64,000 bases of DNA, taken from positions 1,674,001 through 1,738,000 of the forward strand of contig JAQOOI010000064.1 of NCBI GenBank assembly GCA_028554645.1. The letters run 5' to 3'. The position numbers were made by a program, and so were the translations under genes. Below are positions 20,874-32,345 of the stretch, in pieces. The stretch comes from Omphalotus guepiniiformis (lineage: Eukaryota > Basidiomycota > Agaricomycetes > Agaricales > Omphalotaceae). Under the pieces are notes generated by a model. It was not told where the DNA came from. It searched no databases and was given only the letters and a program-made list of their open reading frames with translations. Each line of letters starts with the position of its first letter. Position 1 is the stretch's first letter.

Positions 20874-22795
20874 TCACCTCTCCGGACTGTCCTCTGCCAG
20901 GATCCGACCAATGCTTTCCTCCTCCACCGGGGAACGGGCGGTGTTGAGTGTCGTAATGGTAGGGAGGGAGGATGGAAAGGAAGAGCCAGCCAACGCAGGT
21001 ACCCGGGAAGATGAAGCATTCGCCGAAGAGCGAAGAGGCACGAGAGCCGAGGTAACCATACGCTCGATGGTGCTGCGAGTGTCGGATTTAGAAAAGTCGA
21101 GGGGGAGGCGCGACGAACTCGGTTGGATCTGAAAACCAGAGTCCGTCTTCACCAAGCTCGAGTCTCGATCCAAAACCGACATGTCCCAGCCCAAGCCCGC
21201 GCCTATCATCTTCAAATCTTCGATTTCGTCCTTGAAAGAAGGGTCGTTACGATGAAGAATGTTGAAAAGAAGGGTGGGATCGGTGACTGAACCACGAAGG
21301 TGCTCCTGGTCCCGCTCGATGGACTCGCGAAGCTTGTTGGCGTTGTCAGCGAGGTCCAAGACGCTGCGGCGAAGTTGGTCGTATACAGAGATCTTCTCGA
21401 CGAGACCAATAACTTCTGCACCGAGGTCTGAATAAGGAGGGAAATGAGAAAAGATGTTAAATAAAAAGAAATAAATGATTAACTTACTATGAGAACCTTG
21501 ACGAGCCAACCCGTAGATCGTATTTCGCATCTCGAGGGCGCGAGCCGGCGTCAGGGTCCATGAACAAGGTTGCCTGCTTTTGAAGCAGACGGCGCATTTG
21601 TAGGAGGTGCTCTGTATTTCGGGAGGGACACACTTCTCTGCTGCGTGAGCTGCGGTACATCGCGTACATGGCAAGCTGCCAGTAAGCTATAAAAAGATAA
21701 ATAAAGAGTGATAAGATAAATAAGAAAGAGACTTACTGCGTCGATGGTTCGAGTTGCATGAAGCAAGTCGGTGAGGTTGAAAACCGTGTCGCTAGCAGGA
21801 TGTGTGAAGAGGCCGGCCTCGGAGACCTGATGAGAAGGACCAGCCCTCGCTGATGAAGCAGGAGCCGGGGTCGGCGACCTTTCGCTAGCAACAGGAGATG
21901 GCTCTTTGGGAGTCGGGGCCTTTGCCTTAGGCTTGGGCTTCGGTTTGGGCTTCACTGCGCGAACGGGTGGACCAGTCTTGAGTGTTTTGGAAGGAGTGGA
22001 CGCTCGAGGCTTCTTAAAGGAAAAGAGATCCATGTCGTCGTCGTCTTCTAGCAGCTCGAGCGCTCGCTTTTTCAAAGTTAGAACGGGCTAGAATATGAAA
22101 GGATATAAGAAAGAGATTTGAAGGGAATAAGAAGAAGAAAGAGAACCTCGGGTTTGACTTGGACAGACTCGTCGTCAGACCCGAGGACCTCGTCCTCTGA
22201 GTTGCTAAGAACGGTATCGTCGTCGCCACAATTGTCGCCGAGGATGGTATCGAAGTCGTGAAACTAGGAAATTATATTGAATAAGATTATAAAAGATTAC
22301 GATGGAATAAGGACTTACAGGCTCGAGACTATGTTTCTCCTGTCGATCGTCCTTCGGAATATACCAACCAGTCTTGTGAAGAGATGGGAGTCGAGATTCG
22401 AGGGGGTTGCAAAGTCGCACTAGAGCTAGCCACACCGGGCGCACATGCGGACAGAAATCCTCGATGTCGAAGTCGACGTGCTCAAAGAGAGTATCCTAGA
22501 AGAGAAAATGTAAGAATAAAAGATTAAAACTATAAGAAATACAACATACCATGAAGGGAGTGGCACTTTCCACGGCCTTGGTCATTTCTGAAACCTTGGG
22601 GGGATTCTTTCGTGGTTTATCAAAGTAACGACGATAGACGTCGACAATACACGCGATGACTTCATTTGCTTGTTCGTGAGGGTTGATCTGCGCTGTCTTT
22701 CGACCAGCTCGAGTTTTCTTTGCCACAGCCGAAATTTGAGAAGAAGAGGCTGCCTTGCCCTTCCCTTTCGAAGATTTGCCGGTAGTTCGTGCCAT
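20874..22795 (-). CDS. Antisense accessory gene A of the 17-kb element, Zn2Cys6-like cluster (547 aa)
   Basis: Intact, six exons: 22550-22795, 22319-22495, 22147-22263, 21737-22087, 21488-21686 and 20874-21427. The five introns are 50-60 nt GT-AG; the coding sum is 1644 nt and all phases agree. It starts MARTTGKSSKGKGKAA (basic), then an acidic stretch (DNCGDDDTVLSNSEDE) and a Lys/Pro-rich linker (KPKPKPKPKAKAP). Six cysteines at residues ~304-338 are spaced C-x2-C-x8-C-x11-C-x2-C-x6-C, close to the fungal Zn(II)2Cys6 cluster (normally x6 in the first loop) or to a retroelement zinc knuckle. A coiled coil follows (LRRSVLDLADNANKLRES). The stop TGA is at 20876-20874. A nucleic-acid-binding role is likely; anything more is not shown. 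Confidence 0.82.
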
Positions 22796-23285
22796 TAGAA
22801 GGAAAGAAAGAACAAGTATATATAGAGAGAGACAGAGAGCTAGAGCCACTCTGAGAGAGAAATAGAGAGAAAGGAAGAATGGGCGTGAAAAGTTGAAGTC
22901 CGTTTACTTATGGAACGACTCACCTGACCACGTTCCCACGGCGCACGGACCAGTGAAAGGCTGAGAGATGCGTGAAAAGAAAGAATAGAGAAGCAAGAAA
23001 CTGAATAAGAAATGTGAAAGAGGAAAAGAGACGGAAAGTCACTTGCCTGAAAAGAACATACGGCAATTGCCGAAGGCAAACAGCTGGCCGAGAGTATTTT
23101 GGTCGGAGTTGGAAATTTGATGATTGGCATAGACCGGCAAAAAGCAATGAACAGTGTACCACTGCTTCGGCGAACTCTGAGATGTGTGTGAATAAGTATT
23201 ATATAATCAACAGGCTGTCTGCGAAGCTTTAGAATGTATCTTTGGCTGTATGACTGACCGATCACCAGACCGGGGACGGTCTAGA
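22796..23285. other. Region upstream of antisense gene A
   Basis: About 490 bp between the gene A start and the polypurine tract. On the minus strand a TATATATA lies only ~22-29 nt before the ATG and a pyrimidine-rich CTCTCT tract precedes it. The open frame in this stretch has no recognisable protein. It is probably the gene A promoter. Confidence 0.4.
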
Positions 23286-23301
23286 TTTGGTTTGGGGGAG
23301 A
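23286..23301 (+). other. Polypurine tract of the 17-kb element
   Basis: TTTGGTTTGGGGGAGA ends immediately before TGTTGCGC of the 3' LTR, the expected place for the plus-strand primer. Confidence 0.8.
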
Positions 23302-24810
23302 TGTTGCGCTGAAAACGCATACACACCTGAAATACCTGAAATTAAACGATTTCTACTGTGAATATGATGGGAATAAAGGGCTAGACTATGTCCCATAGTG
23401 CTAGCTAAAACATAGAACACGAATAGTTAAAGGCTCGAAGTGAAAGGACTACGATGTACGAGTAGGCATCAAGACCTTATGGCTGATATGCCTCTAGACC
23501 TTCGGCGAAGTAACTACCTGCTGCGAGACTGTACAGTATGGTCAGACCCACCCTGCCTGGCAAAGAGCCCTTTGTCTGGAAGTCGCTATTCAAGTATCTG
23601 TGTAATCCACGGGACTTAGGAAGGAAGAAACTACACACACACAGGCGTAATAGCCTCATGAGCCTAAATAACGTCGAAAGGACAAAGCTAGCGGTATCGC
23701 CGAGCCATCAAAATGGTTTGTTCGAACTTAGCCGACCTCCTAGAACCTGCAGATTGATGATATACTGGAGATAACGCTTTATGATTGGAAATATATGATC
23801 GACGATTCCGTTCCGAGATACTAGATGGTCAAAGCTATGAAAATGATCAGTCTCGATGACTGTATAATAACTTATTAGTAAAGTAATGACAGAATTGGCC
23901 TTCGAGCACTGGATATTGGTATATCTACGAGGTGCTATGGGGTCTAGATGTTGAAATAGGAGAAAATACGGAAGCCCGACGGGATAAATGACTAGAAACT
24001 GCCCTCGTTGCCCCTATAAGTACACTGTAAAACAGTTACGAAGAAGAATAATAACGAAATGCCTAGGAGTAGTTCGTTTAGAATGGCTCGAGCGCATGAT
24101 AAGAAGGGTCTAGATGTACCAAAAACATCACTAAAACATAATACTTACACATATATACCCAAGAACTGCACATAATTACCCTCTAGACGTGCCTACTTAC
24201 CCAACTCAGTCATATTGTTTCTGTTTATATCCATTTTATACTCGATGTTATCCCTCTGTTCCTTTTAATTACTCCACTCAGTTTTCTATCTATTTATGAA
24301 ATACTTACAAGCAGTAGAGTACATATACTGTCATGTATAGGGTCGAGCACCCCAGGTTACGACTGCCCGCCAAATTGGAGAACTTTACGTATCTTCTAGA
24401 GCGTTAAATCGCAGAAGGCCTCTTGATTGTGAACGTCAGGCCCCGGTTCTTCGAGCTGGTAGAGGCAGACTATTAGGAATTGCAGTGCTTTGATAGAGTG
24501 CTAAATATCTGAACATCTGTTGTGTTTGAACTGTCTGTCTGTCTGTCTGTCTGTCTGTGTCTGTCTGTCTGTGTCTGTCTGTCTGTGTCTGTCTGTCTGT
24601 GTCTGTCTGTTTTGCTGTTTCTGGTACTCGTCGAAGGGTCTAGACGGTGATCTTTCAGTTCAGTTAGTCTTTCCAACAGTCTAGCTCGACTTTAGTCAGT
24701 TTTCTGCGTGCGGAATCTTTGCCAACGCCAGACTACACTCGCTTTTACAAGGCAACCTTTGAGTTTTAGACGAGTTCCTACATCTTAGAGTGCTCATTTC
24801 GCTGCTATTA
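23302..24810 (+). repeat. 3' LTR of the 17-kb Ty3 element
   Basis: 1509 bp, matching the 5' LTR apart from one G-to-A change near its end and a 14-nt longer CTGT microsatellite (24531-24610). It ends GCTGCTATTA and is followed by CCGT. Confidence 0.93.
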
Positions 24811-24814
24811 CCGT
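24811..24814. repeat. Right target-site duplication CCGT of the 17-kb element
   Basis: CCGT, identical to 7618-7621. Confidence 0.8.
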
Positions 24815-26170
24815 CTTCAACTCTGTCCGTTGAATACTTCACAGACTTGACGATCTTGTCTATAGTTCAAGATAATCAGTACTTGAGGTTCGAATCAAAA
24901 TGCACCTGGTTCAAGTCAAATAGTCCGTTGATTGCCACTTGGCAACACTTTGACGTTGTGGAGACATTGAGAGTGAGAGCAATTGAGAATTTGAGAAAGA
25001 AAATAGAGAAAAGAAGAGAGAGAAAAAGATAAAAGAGTAGAAACGTTTATTCAGCTAATGATAATACAGGTACAAAAGGATTGTTTATATACTGTGCATT
25101 ACATCTAATGGGGATATTGATAGATCTCTTCAATAGAAGGAGTCGGTTGCAATTCAAAATACTACTAATGATGCATTCATACTACAGGTGGCAATGTTCG
25201 ATTATATCGATAAGAGTGATGCAAAACTGGAAATGGATGACATATTGAGGCAGCAGCTGCATAGGAATGGTTTTTTTTGCCAACAGAAACAGGAGAGCAT
25301 GCAAAATTTTTGAGTCACTTAATTGTGTGATTACATAGTTACAAATGCTAGAGCACTGGCAAAAACACTTAATTACCATTGAGACTCAAGCATAGAGTCA
25401 TGTTGCATAGTAGAAAATAAGTGTGAACAATACCACTACACCAAACTATGGGGTCCTTGTCCAAACACTCAGAACCCACATAGATTGTGTCGACTTACTT
25501 TGTCTGAACAAAGCATCCAACATTTTAGTGAAAATCTTTTTATTTTGTCTAAAAATACTACTAACATCTGCCCCTCCAGAGCCTGAATCTTGTTCAGAAA
25601 GGAAATTGACTTCTGAGTGGAATGTCAGGAGTCCTCCTGGGGCCAGCTATTAGTTAAGCAGTTTCAGTGGACCCTGCAAAAGTCCAGAAGATCATGTGAC
25701 TCATGATAGGGACATGGACTGTTGTCTGAAATAGCCTGGGCCCAATGTGGGTAGCACAGGGCCAGAGGAATCACATGTCTTCTGAGATTACATGTGAGAT
25801 ACATACATGGGCTGAACCTGGAGTATCCCAGTGTAGTGACTATAAAATGAACAAGAGAGATTAATTTACCATTGAATTGATTTGTTGAAAAAGAGTGGAT
25901 AGGAACAGAAAGGGAATATGTCGTTATGGAGCACCTGGAACATATCACTCATGCCAAAGAAGCTATACTCCAAATTCCTCAGCTATTCTACAATCTCCAT
26001 TTCCCAGACAAGGCCATGGGCACAGCTACATTCACATCTAAGAAAATCACAGTAAAATCCCATGAACTGCTCTTGTTGAAGACAGAACACTGTTTTAGTG
26101 ATCACTTTCCCAACACCACAAATACTCTTGTGGACCAACCTATTTCATCTGACAAAACAATTTGTACTCT
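24815..26170. other. Unassigned sequence between the Ty3 and Harbinger elements
   Basis: No gene recognised. The first ~230 bp may be the displaced 5' end of DIRS-1, because the Ty3 element inserted just upstream of its gag. The remainder is AT-rich and CpG-poor with only short chance frames; it looks like decayed repeat DNA. Confidence 0.4.
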
Positions 26171-26173
26171 TAA

Positions 26174-26308
26174 GGCTATGTTCGGCAGCCAGCCCACAGT
26201 TACATGCACCAGCCCAAATTACTCGATTTGGGGCCCGCTTGTACCAGAGCTAGCTCAGCCCAGAATCACATGTCACAAAGCCGCATTTGGTAGTCGCTTA
26301 GTCATACT
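26174..26308 (+). repeat. Left terminal inverted repeat of the Harbinger element
   Basis: Begins GGCTATGTTCGGCAGCC and runs to about ..GTAGTCGCTTAGTCATAC. It matches the complement of 30392-30526 with about 10-15 mismatches. Confidence 0.9.
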
Positions 26309-26367
26309 TTCAGTAGCTCAAAAAATGCATCACTTCTGCTTTTTGCTCTCTGTTCTTCATTCCTTCC

Positions 26368-27586
26368 ATGCCTGGGCACCCTTCTGATCCTGAGGAGGCC
26401 AAAAAATGGCTCATAACTATTGTAGCCACTATCACACAGTATATCACCCTTGTTATGCAGCTGTATCTCAATCCACTGTCCTGGAAGCAGAAGTATCATA
26501 CTTCTGCATTGTCTGGGCATAGTTGGGTTCAAGAACTTATACGGGGCCATCCAGATCACATATATACCCAGCTAGGTATGCGGCTGCATGTCTTCTTTGC
26601 ACTCATATCACAGTTGTGTCTCATGGGTCTTGAGGACTCCAAGTATATCACTCTGGAGGAAAGTGTTGCTATTTTTCTCTATACCTGTGTCACAGGCCTG
26701 GCATTTGATCATGTTGCGGAGAGGTTCCAACATAGCAAAAGCACTATATCTGAGTAAGTTGATATTTGGTTATAATTCTTCAAGAAGTCTCACTATGGAT
26801 ATGAATTTCGGGCACTTTTGGATGATTCTTGATGTCCTATCATCATCTGTGTTTTACAACAAGTTTGTTTGTCTTCCAACATCAGATGCTCCTGTTCCTT
26901 TGGAGATCCAATCAAACAAGAAATGGTTTCCATTCTTCAAAGATGTTCTTGGTGCTATAGATGGTACCCATATCAACTGCTGTCCCTCTGCTGCTGATCG
27001 CCAAGCAGCACGTGATTGAAAGGGAGGTGTTATGCAGAATTGTCTTGCAGTAGCATCTATGGATATGTGGTTCTTATTCTTTGTTAGCGGTTGGGATGGA
27101 TGTGCAGCTAATACAACTATGTATACACAGGTGTGTTTGAAGGATTTTTTTTTTATCTCTGAAGGGCGATGCTACCTTGCAGATGCTGGCTTTGGTATCT
27201 GTGATGCTCTTCTTGTTCCCTACCGAGGTGTTCGATATCATTTGCAGGAATCCTATAGAGCACAACAAAGGTTTGTCTTTGATTGTTTATATATGTGTTC
27301 AATCTGTTAATAAATTTCTACTCAAAAGCCTGTTACATCTCAGGAGTTATACAATCTTCGACATGTGTCTGCCCGGAATATTGTTGAACGCATATTTGGT
27401 GTAATCAAGAAACAATGGGCTATTCTCACCAGACCACCACGATGCTCTATGGACATTCAGGCTTGCATTTCTCCTGCTCTTGCTGCTCTTCACAGCTTCA
27501 TTCTTCAACATGGCCATAATGATCTGCGGACATATCTCAATCAGGCTGATTGCTATGACGATGATGAGAATGAAACGGGGAAATGA
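26368..27586 (+). pseudogene. PIF/Harbinger DDE transposase (broken)
   Basis: N-terminal helical DNA-binding part (LEESVAIFLYTCVTGLAFDH, AERFQHSKSTISE), a short intron from 26754 (GTAAGT...CAAG), then the catalytic domain: GAIDGTHINC (first Asp), YLADAGFGICDALLVPYRGV (second Asp) and NIVERIFGVIKKQW (Glu), ending near NETGK at 27586. A further intron near 27272-27330 is likely but its phase is not clean. An in-frame TGA follows AARD near 27017, where the family expects Arg (CGA). The copy is inactive as read, but the domain is otherwise recognisable end to end. Confidence 0.85.
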
Positions 27587-29119
27587 ACTGCTAAAGGGCT
27601 AATGAACAAAAACCCAAAAACAACCAAAACAACCAAGTCACTCGAAAGGTGCGAGTCTGAGGGGGCATTGTCGAAGGTTCCGCACGACCAAACTTATGGC
27701 TTCTTTATCAGAACTTTATATCTTTATCACAAGAACTTTATAGTTGAGCTTTTAAATTGCACTAAGGCAAAAAGTAGCACAAGACGGTTTTGAACAAGAC
27801 AGGTGTTCACTGCACAATCACAACCAATTGACCACAAGATCAAACAACCAATTCCAATAACACAACCAGTTCAATTCAACCAACAATGATCTTTATACAA
27901 TATCGCAATAAACACCAGACTATAAACAGACCAGGGCAACTTTATGTTTTTGGTAGGATTTCCCTTCACAGGCACGATTCACGTTATAAAGATGATCCCC
28001 AGTGACCCTGTGACTCTATGGTACTCTCCTGGATTTTCTCTCTCCAAGTTACTGCCCTTTTATACATACTGCCAGTCCAAAATTAATAAAAACGGAAATT
28101 ATAGCTAAACTGTCCTGTTCTATATATATACCTATACCCGTGTACATAGGTTGTAAGTATCTGTATCAAGTATGTCCATTATTACTTGTTATAGATCTAT
28201 TTCATGAGGCAAACCTCAAAAATGTGTTTTAATTCCATTATTTTTATTGTGGGCAATATTCAGCCCCTTTATTTCATTTTTACGGATTTCCTTGACATTT
28301 CTCAGGCATCTGGGTTCCATAGGATTAATCACCTGATAGAAATTATACCCCTCAAAGTATCACATTGTTTTGTCAAAGGAACTCCTTCAATTCAGTAGTA
28401 TTCCGAGAAATTTTACTGATCGAGTTTTTACACCTCCTAACCGGTTTCTTGTCAAGTAATTTTCACCAGACAATTAATCGAAGCAAATTTCCTCGATCAA
28501 CTTTTGTTCCTGGCGATTAATTAAGGAGTAAGTACCCCAAAACTATTCTAGATCCATTATTTCGACTCTATTTCGCGTTCCATCCATTTTTAGTTTCCGC
28601 CGGGTTTTTAATCTTTATTGACTGGAGGAAGATGTTCCCCTAATAATTATATGATGCAATTGACGTTGTGATGTCAGAGTTCTTGTTACGAGATTGGGTG
28701 AGTCTGATTCAACAGTGGATGGCTATTGAATAATTCTCTACATCACAACTATACTGACTAGCCTAGAACCTTGATACACATGTTGTACCGCAGGTAATAG
28801 CACATGCTTTATTACTCAAATCACAACACATTTTGATTGACAAGGCGGGCACCTTTCAACCCTCTATATCCCTCACTGCAAATGCCTAAAGTGATTAATC
28901 ACCTGGCTTTTAATGCAGGTGCCGAAAATCGGCACATCAACGAGCAACCTGGAATGTGCAATCAGGCTGATATTGGAAGTCTGGCAGAAGGTCTCACAGG
29001 TTGTGCAGAAAAGCGCAGGGCAGAACTCAAGCGAGACTCCATTACTAAAGATATGTGGGATAGCTACCAACTAGTACTTGCAGAATGAGAAGTACCTATA
29101 GATATAGAGTAAATATGAA
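27587..29119. other. Non-coding interior of the Harbinger element
   Basis: About 1.5 kb between the transposase and SANT genes. No protein is recognised. Part of it (about 27600-28800) differs in base composition and could be another inserted repeat or solo LTR, but no ends or duplication could be fixed. Confidence 0.4.
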
Positions 29120-30273
29120 TCAGAAATGATTACTTGCACGCTTAAGCAATGCACGACCAACAGCAGGGCGCATGTCATCAGATGCAGAGCTATAGGCATT
29201 AGCTGCAGCAACATCCTGAGAGAAAAGAATGTGCAACTGAACCTTCTCCTCATCTGTCAACATTGCTTTACCAAAATCAAAGGAGAAATCATCATCATCA
29301 TTACTATCCTTCTTCTCCCAGAGCAATGCTTGAGCCTTCGCCTTGCGATTGGGAGATGCTTCACCCTTTCTGCCAAAGGCATCTCAAATCGCATCACTGA
29401 TAGAGCGCACAGAATGGCTCATACTGAGTATAGCCTCAGGACCAGTGATCTTTGGACGCTTTGCACTGTAGGACATGCCGCTATCCTCAGCACTAGCACG
29501 TTTGCCAAGTGACGCAGAAGGCAAACGAACAGGAGTCATAGGAGAAGCCTGAGTCTAACATTGATATTAGTCAGAAATTAGCAATAGAGAAATCAAGAAC
29601 ACACCTGAACCTCAGGCTCTTCCTCACTACCAGAATCAGAGTCATTAGCCACATCAGGCTCACCAGTCTGAGAGTCGGGAAACTGCATATCAGATACAGA
29701 AGCAGTAGTGGCCTGAGGACTATGTGTAGCAGGCGCAGCAGTAGAGGTCAGATCTGAAGCAATGCTAGTGGCCTGAGATGGATTGAAAATATACTGCCCA
29801 GAGACCTTACACAGAACAATGTCATTCATGTGATCATACAGTGGCCATCCCTTGTTTCGAAAGGGTTTGACCTTTATATAAACCTTGACATATGCATTCC
29901 AGACATGCGCATTGTGCTCTTCGATATCACATCCCCGGTCATTGGTGTATGTGAAGCCAGAAGCCTGCCCATCAACAATCTTCCGCAGCTCCTCGTAAAT
30001 TGCCTTAAGCTTCACTGTCTATTAGCACTATAACTAATAGAAAGAATGGACACATACATTGCAGAATTTCTGCTGAATAGAGTTTGCAGTTTTTACCCCA
30101 CCCTTTGAAGGATTGGGAACCTTCTCTGCCATACATGCAGCAGCATTGTTGAGAAAGGTCTTGTCAGGACTACCACCTTCACCAAGGGAAAATCAGTTCT
30201 CATAGAAGAAGTCCACCAGGTGATTAAGGTCAGAATCAGACCAGCTTGCATCATTGGAGCGATCTCAGGCCAT
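29120..30273 (-). pseudogene. Harbinger SANT/Myb-like DNA-binding protein (broken)
   Basis: The accessory protein that pairs with Harbinger transposases in fungi. From ATG 30273: SNDASWSDSDLNHLVDFFYE is the tryptophan-containing SANT/Myb-like start. Then PDKTFLNNAAACM- and QQKFC-like segments, KLKAIYEELRKIVDGQASGF and CDIEEHNAHVWNAYVKVY. The Ser/Thr/Pro-rich middle leads to a C-terminus AMLTDEEKVQLHILFSQDVA ending at TGA 29122-29120. Three internal TGA codons (after MA, after FYEN and after SISDAI) each sit where CGA (Arg) would restore the frame. At least two introns are present. Confidence 0.75.
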
Positions 30274-30391
30274 CTGAGTGAATAGAAGTAACGAATGTAT
30301 GTAAAAGCAAGTGAATAGAAGCCAGTAATAGAGTAGAAGATGAACAAAAAGATTAAAAAGATTAATTATCGATAAACACGACGTGGCTCAA

Positions 30392-30526
30392 TGTATGACT
30401 AAGTGACTACCAAATGTGGCCTTGTGATGTGTGATTCTGGGCTGAGCCAGCTCTGGTACAAGCAGGCCCCAAATCGAGTAATTTGGGCTGGTGCGTGTAA
30501 CCGTGGGCTGGCTGCCAAACATAGCC
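30392..30526 (-). repeat. Right terminal inverted repeat of the Harbinger element
   Basis: Complementary to 26174-26308 and ends ...AACATAGCC, followed by the TAA duplication. Confidence 0.9.
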
Positions 30527-30636
30527 TAAAGATTACACAGGCTGGGCCTGGTTTGATGGACAAAAGTCCATTATTGACTGGCAGTTTAATAACAGCAAAG
30601 AATATTTTGTTACGAATTGACATATTTGGGACAATA

Positions 30637-31967
30637 ATCAAAAATGATGTGGATGAGGTGTGACTGGCATTGTCAGAGATTCTGTGCAGTTAGACACAAC
30701 AAATGAACTCAAATCTGCAATGTACAGATGTCTTTCTTTCAATCTGAACAAAAAATGGGCAGAGAGTATCTCAAAACACAAAATTCAGACAGAGGGCAAG
30801 TGAGGTTTTTCAGGGTTCAGGAGGGATTTAGGACAATCAATCTCAGAGTAAAACTTGATCCAATGGTCAGACAATGCAGGGAACAGTTTCAGATGCAGCA
30901 CAGACAGTTTCAGCAGGCAGATTGAGCACAGACAGAACAGCAGTTTTAGCAAAGATTCAGTATTTCTTTCAATTTATCTGCCACAAAAGGGACTTTACAG
31001 AAGTTTTCACAACTGGATATTTCTCAAACTGAACTCTAAAGAGCCAGGCTATACTTCATCTAAGAAGGGTTTCCTGCTTTGGCTTGTAGCTTTGGGCAGT
31101 ACTAGCTTCTGGAAATCTAAATAGATACTCTGTAAACTATATATACTAAACCATAAAATCAAACATATATCTCAAAATTAAAAGAGTAATCTGCACAGTA
31201 AATGAGTCAAAAGTAAGTAAGTATCAATTGAGTAGGGATTGGATTCTTTTTAGGTAGTTTTCTAGATAATTTTCCAGTTAGATAGTCAAAATATAGAAAC
31301 TTTGGGTATAAGATTGGTATAAAATCAGAAATATATTGCTTTGTCCACGCTCTAGGGGTGTTAGGGCATACCCAGGGTATCTAAATAAAGTTTCAGAACA
31401 TGTAAATAGCAACCAGTATCCTGACAGTTGACATTCTCCTCAGTGCATTGCAAATCTGGTCCCCTATAAGTTTCTCCAAAACTGGCACATTCTCCTCTAC
31501 TAGGGCAGTATCAGGAGTTGTTTAGAAGCTCTAGAGCTTATCTAGACCATGCTTCATTGTTTTTATCAGCCACAGCAAGGTACAGTAACTGTTTATTTCA
31601 AGTTTTTCCCCTATACATCTCTTTTTGGTCAGATTTGTACTCAGGTTATATTTCTTGTTTAGGATAGCTCTCAGCTTCTCCTAGGACAGTATTCTATCCC
31701 ATAGTTTTGTCTAAGACCTCCAGTTAGAGTGCCTTTATCTTCCATCAAGTTCAGAGGGATATTGAATTTCAGAGAGATACTCAGATTTCAGAAGGATACT
31801 TATTTTTCAGTATCTAACTCTTTTCAGCATGAAGATTGAGTATCTAACTCCTTTGTTCAGATGTAACTTAGAATCTACTTCTTGTATTACACAAATTGGC
31901 ATTTCAACTTAGTGATATTATGTTCACATAGTACTCAATGTACAATATTTCTCTGGTAATACAATCT
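30637..31967 (-). mobile_element. Solo LTR family X, copy B, first part
   Basis: Minus-strand copy of the family-X LTR also seen at 3656-5499. Homology runs continuously from about 30637 to 31967, where DIRS-2 interrupts it; the remainder is at 37713-38176. Similarity is good but CpG sites are often TpG or CpA (for example TGTTGTGTC instead of TGTTGCGTC at the LTR start), so this copy is older. Its outer end is not sharp and no target duplication was found. Confidence 0.75.
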
Positions 31968-32345
31968 CTTCAGATGATTTGTGATGCTCCACAGAAAGAC
32001 AATCAGCAAGGTTTCGAGCTGAGGGGATCAGGGCGAGTGATGAGGTTGTTGAGAGTGTGGGCAAAGGTCAGAGACCTTTGGGCCCCAGCTAGACTTCCTT
32101 CCAGGCATGTATCTGCAGTCAGCTGTGATTCCCATTGTTCTAGGAGTGCAGCGACACATCCAGTGATTGCGGATACCCATCTGTGAAGGAGCTGCCACTA
32201 TGCTTCATGTCGTGCCCCAGCTGACGTTATGATATGACTGTATATATAATGAACATGACTTGGACATTGTGAGTAGTGTTTTGTAAATGACAAGTAAATG
32301 ACTCGGACATAGGTATTGCAACATAACACGGTCCCTCAGAATACC

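Larger units (their letters stand above)
7622..24810 (+). mobile_element. Giant (17.2 kb) recent Ty3-type LTR retrotransposon with antisense genes
   Basis: Order: 5' LTR (7622-9116), primer-binding site (9119-9135), gag (from 9529, split by an insertion), protease (13187-14550), pol with RT-RNase H-integrase (14532-18599), two antisense spliced genes (18791-20115 and 20874-22795), polypurine tract (23286-23301) and 3' LTR (23302-24810). It is flanked by CCGT on both sides. RT before integrase places it in the Ty3 (Gypsy) group. There is no chromodomain. The LTRs appear to differ by one substitution and one 14-nt microsatellite indel, so the insertion is very recent. The 17 kb length is large for a fungal Ty3 element because of the ~4.7 kb accessory region, the long LTRs and the 2.1-kb insert. 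Confidence 0.92.
26174..30526. mobile_element. PIF/Harbinger DNA transposon, full length, inactivated
   Basis: A 4353-bp element with ~135-bp inverted repeats (both ends read GGCTATGTT[C/T]GGCAGCC inward) and a 3-bp duplication TAA at 26171-26173 and 30527-30529, the hallmark of PIF/Harbinger. It carries the two usual divergent or convergent genes: a DDE transposase on the plus strand and a SANT/Myb-like partner on the minus strand. Both are interrupted by TGA codons. About 1.5 kb between them has no gene. Confidence 0.93.

Noticed and set aside
22840..23265. 141-codon frame upstream of antisense gene A
   Set aside because: Low-complexity Ser/Leu/Phe-rich translation with no domain; more likely promoter sequence.
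24473..24676. Asp/Arg/Gln-repeat frame over the 3' LTR microsatellite
   Set aside because: A product of the CTGT microsatellite read on the minus strand.
27126..27170. Intron in the Harbinger transposase after MYTQ
   Set aside because: The frame reads through and encodes a family-like segment (DFFF-ISEGRCYLADAG), so no intron is needed.
27600..28800. Possible solo LTR inside the Harbinger element
   Set aside because: No matching TG...CA ends or target duplication could be fixed.
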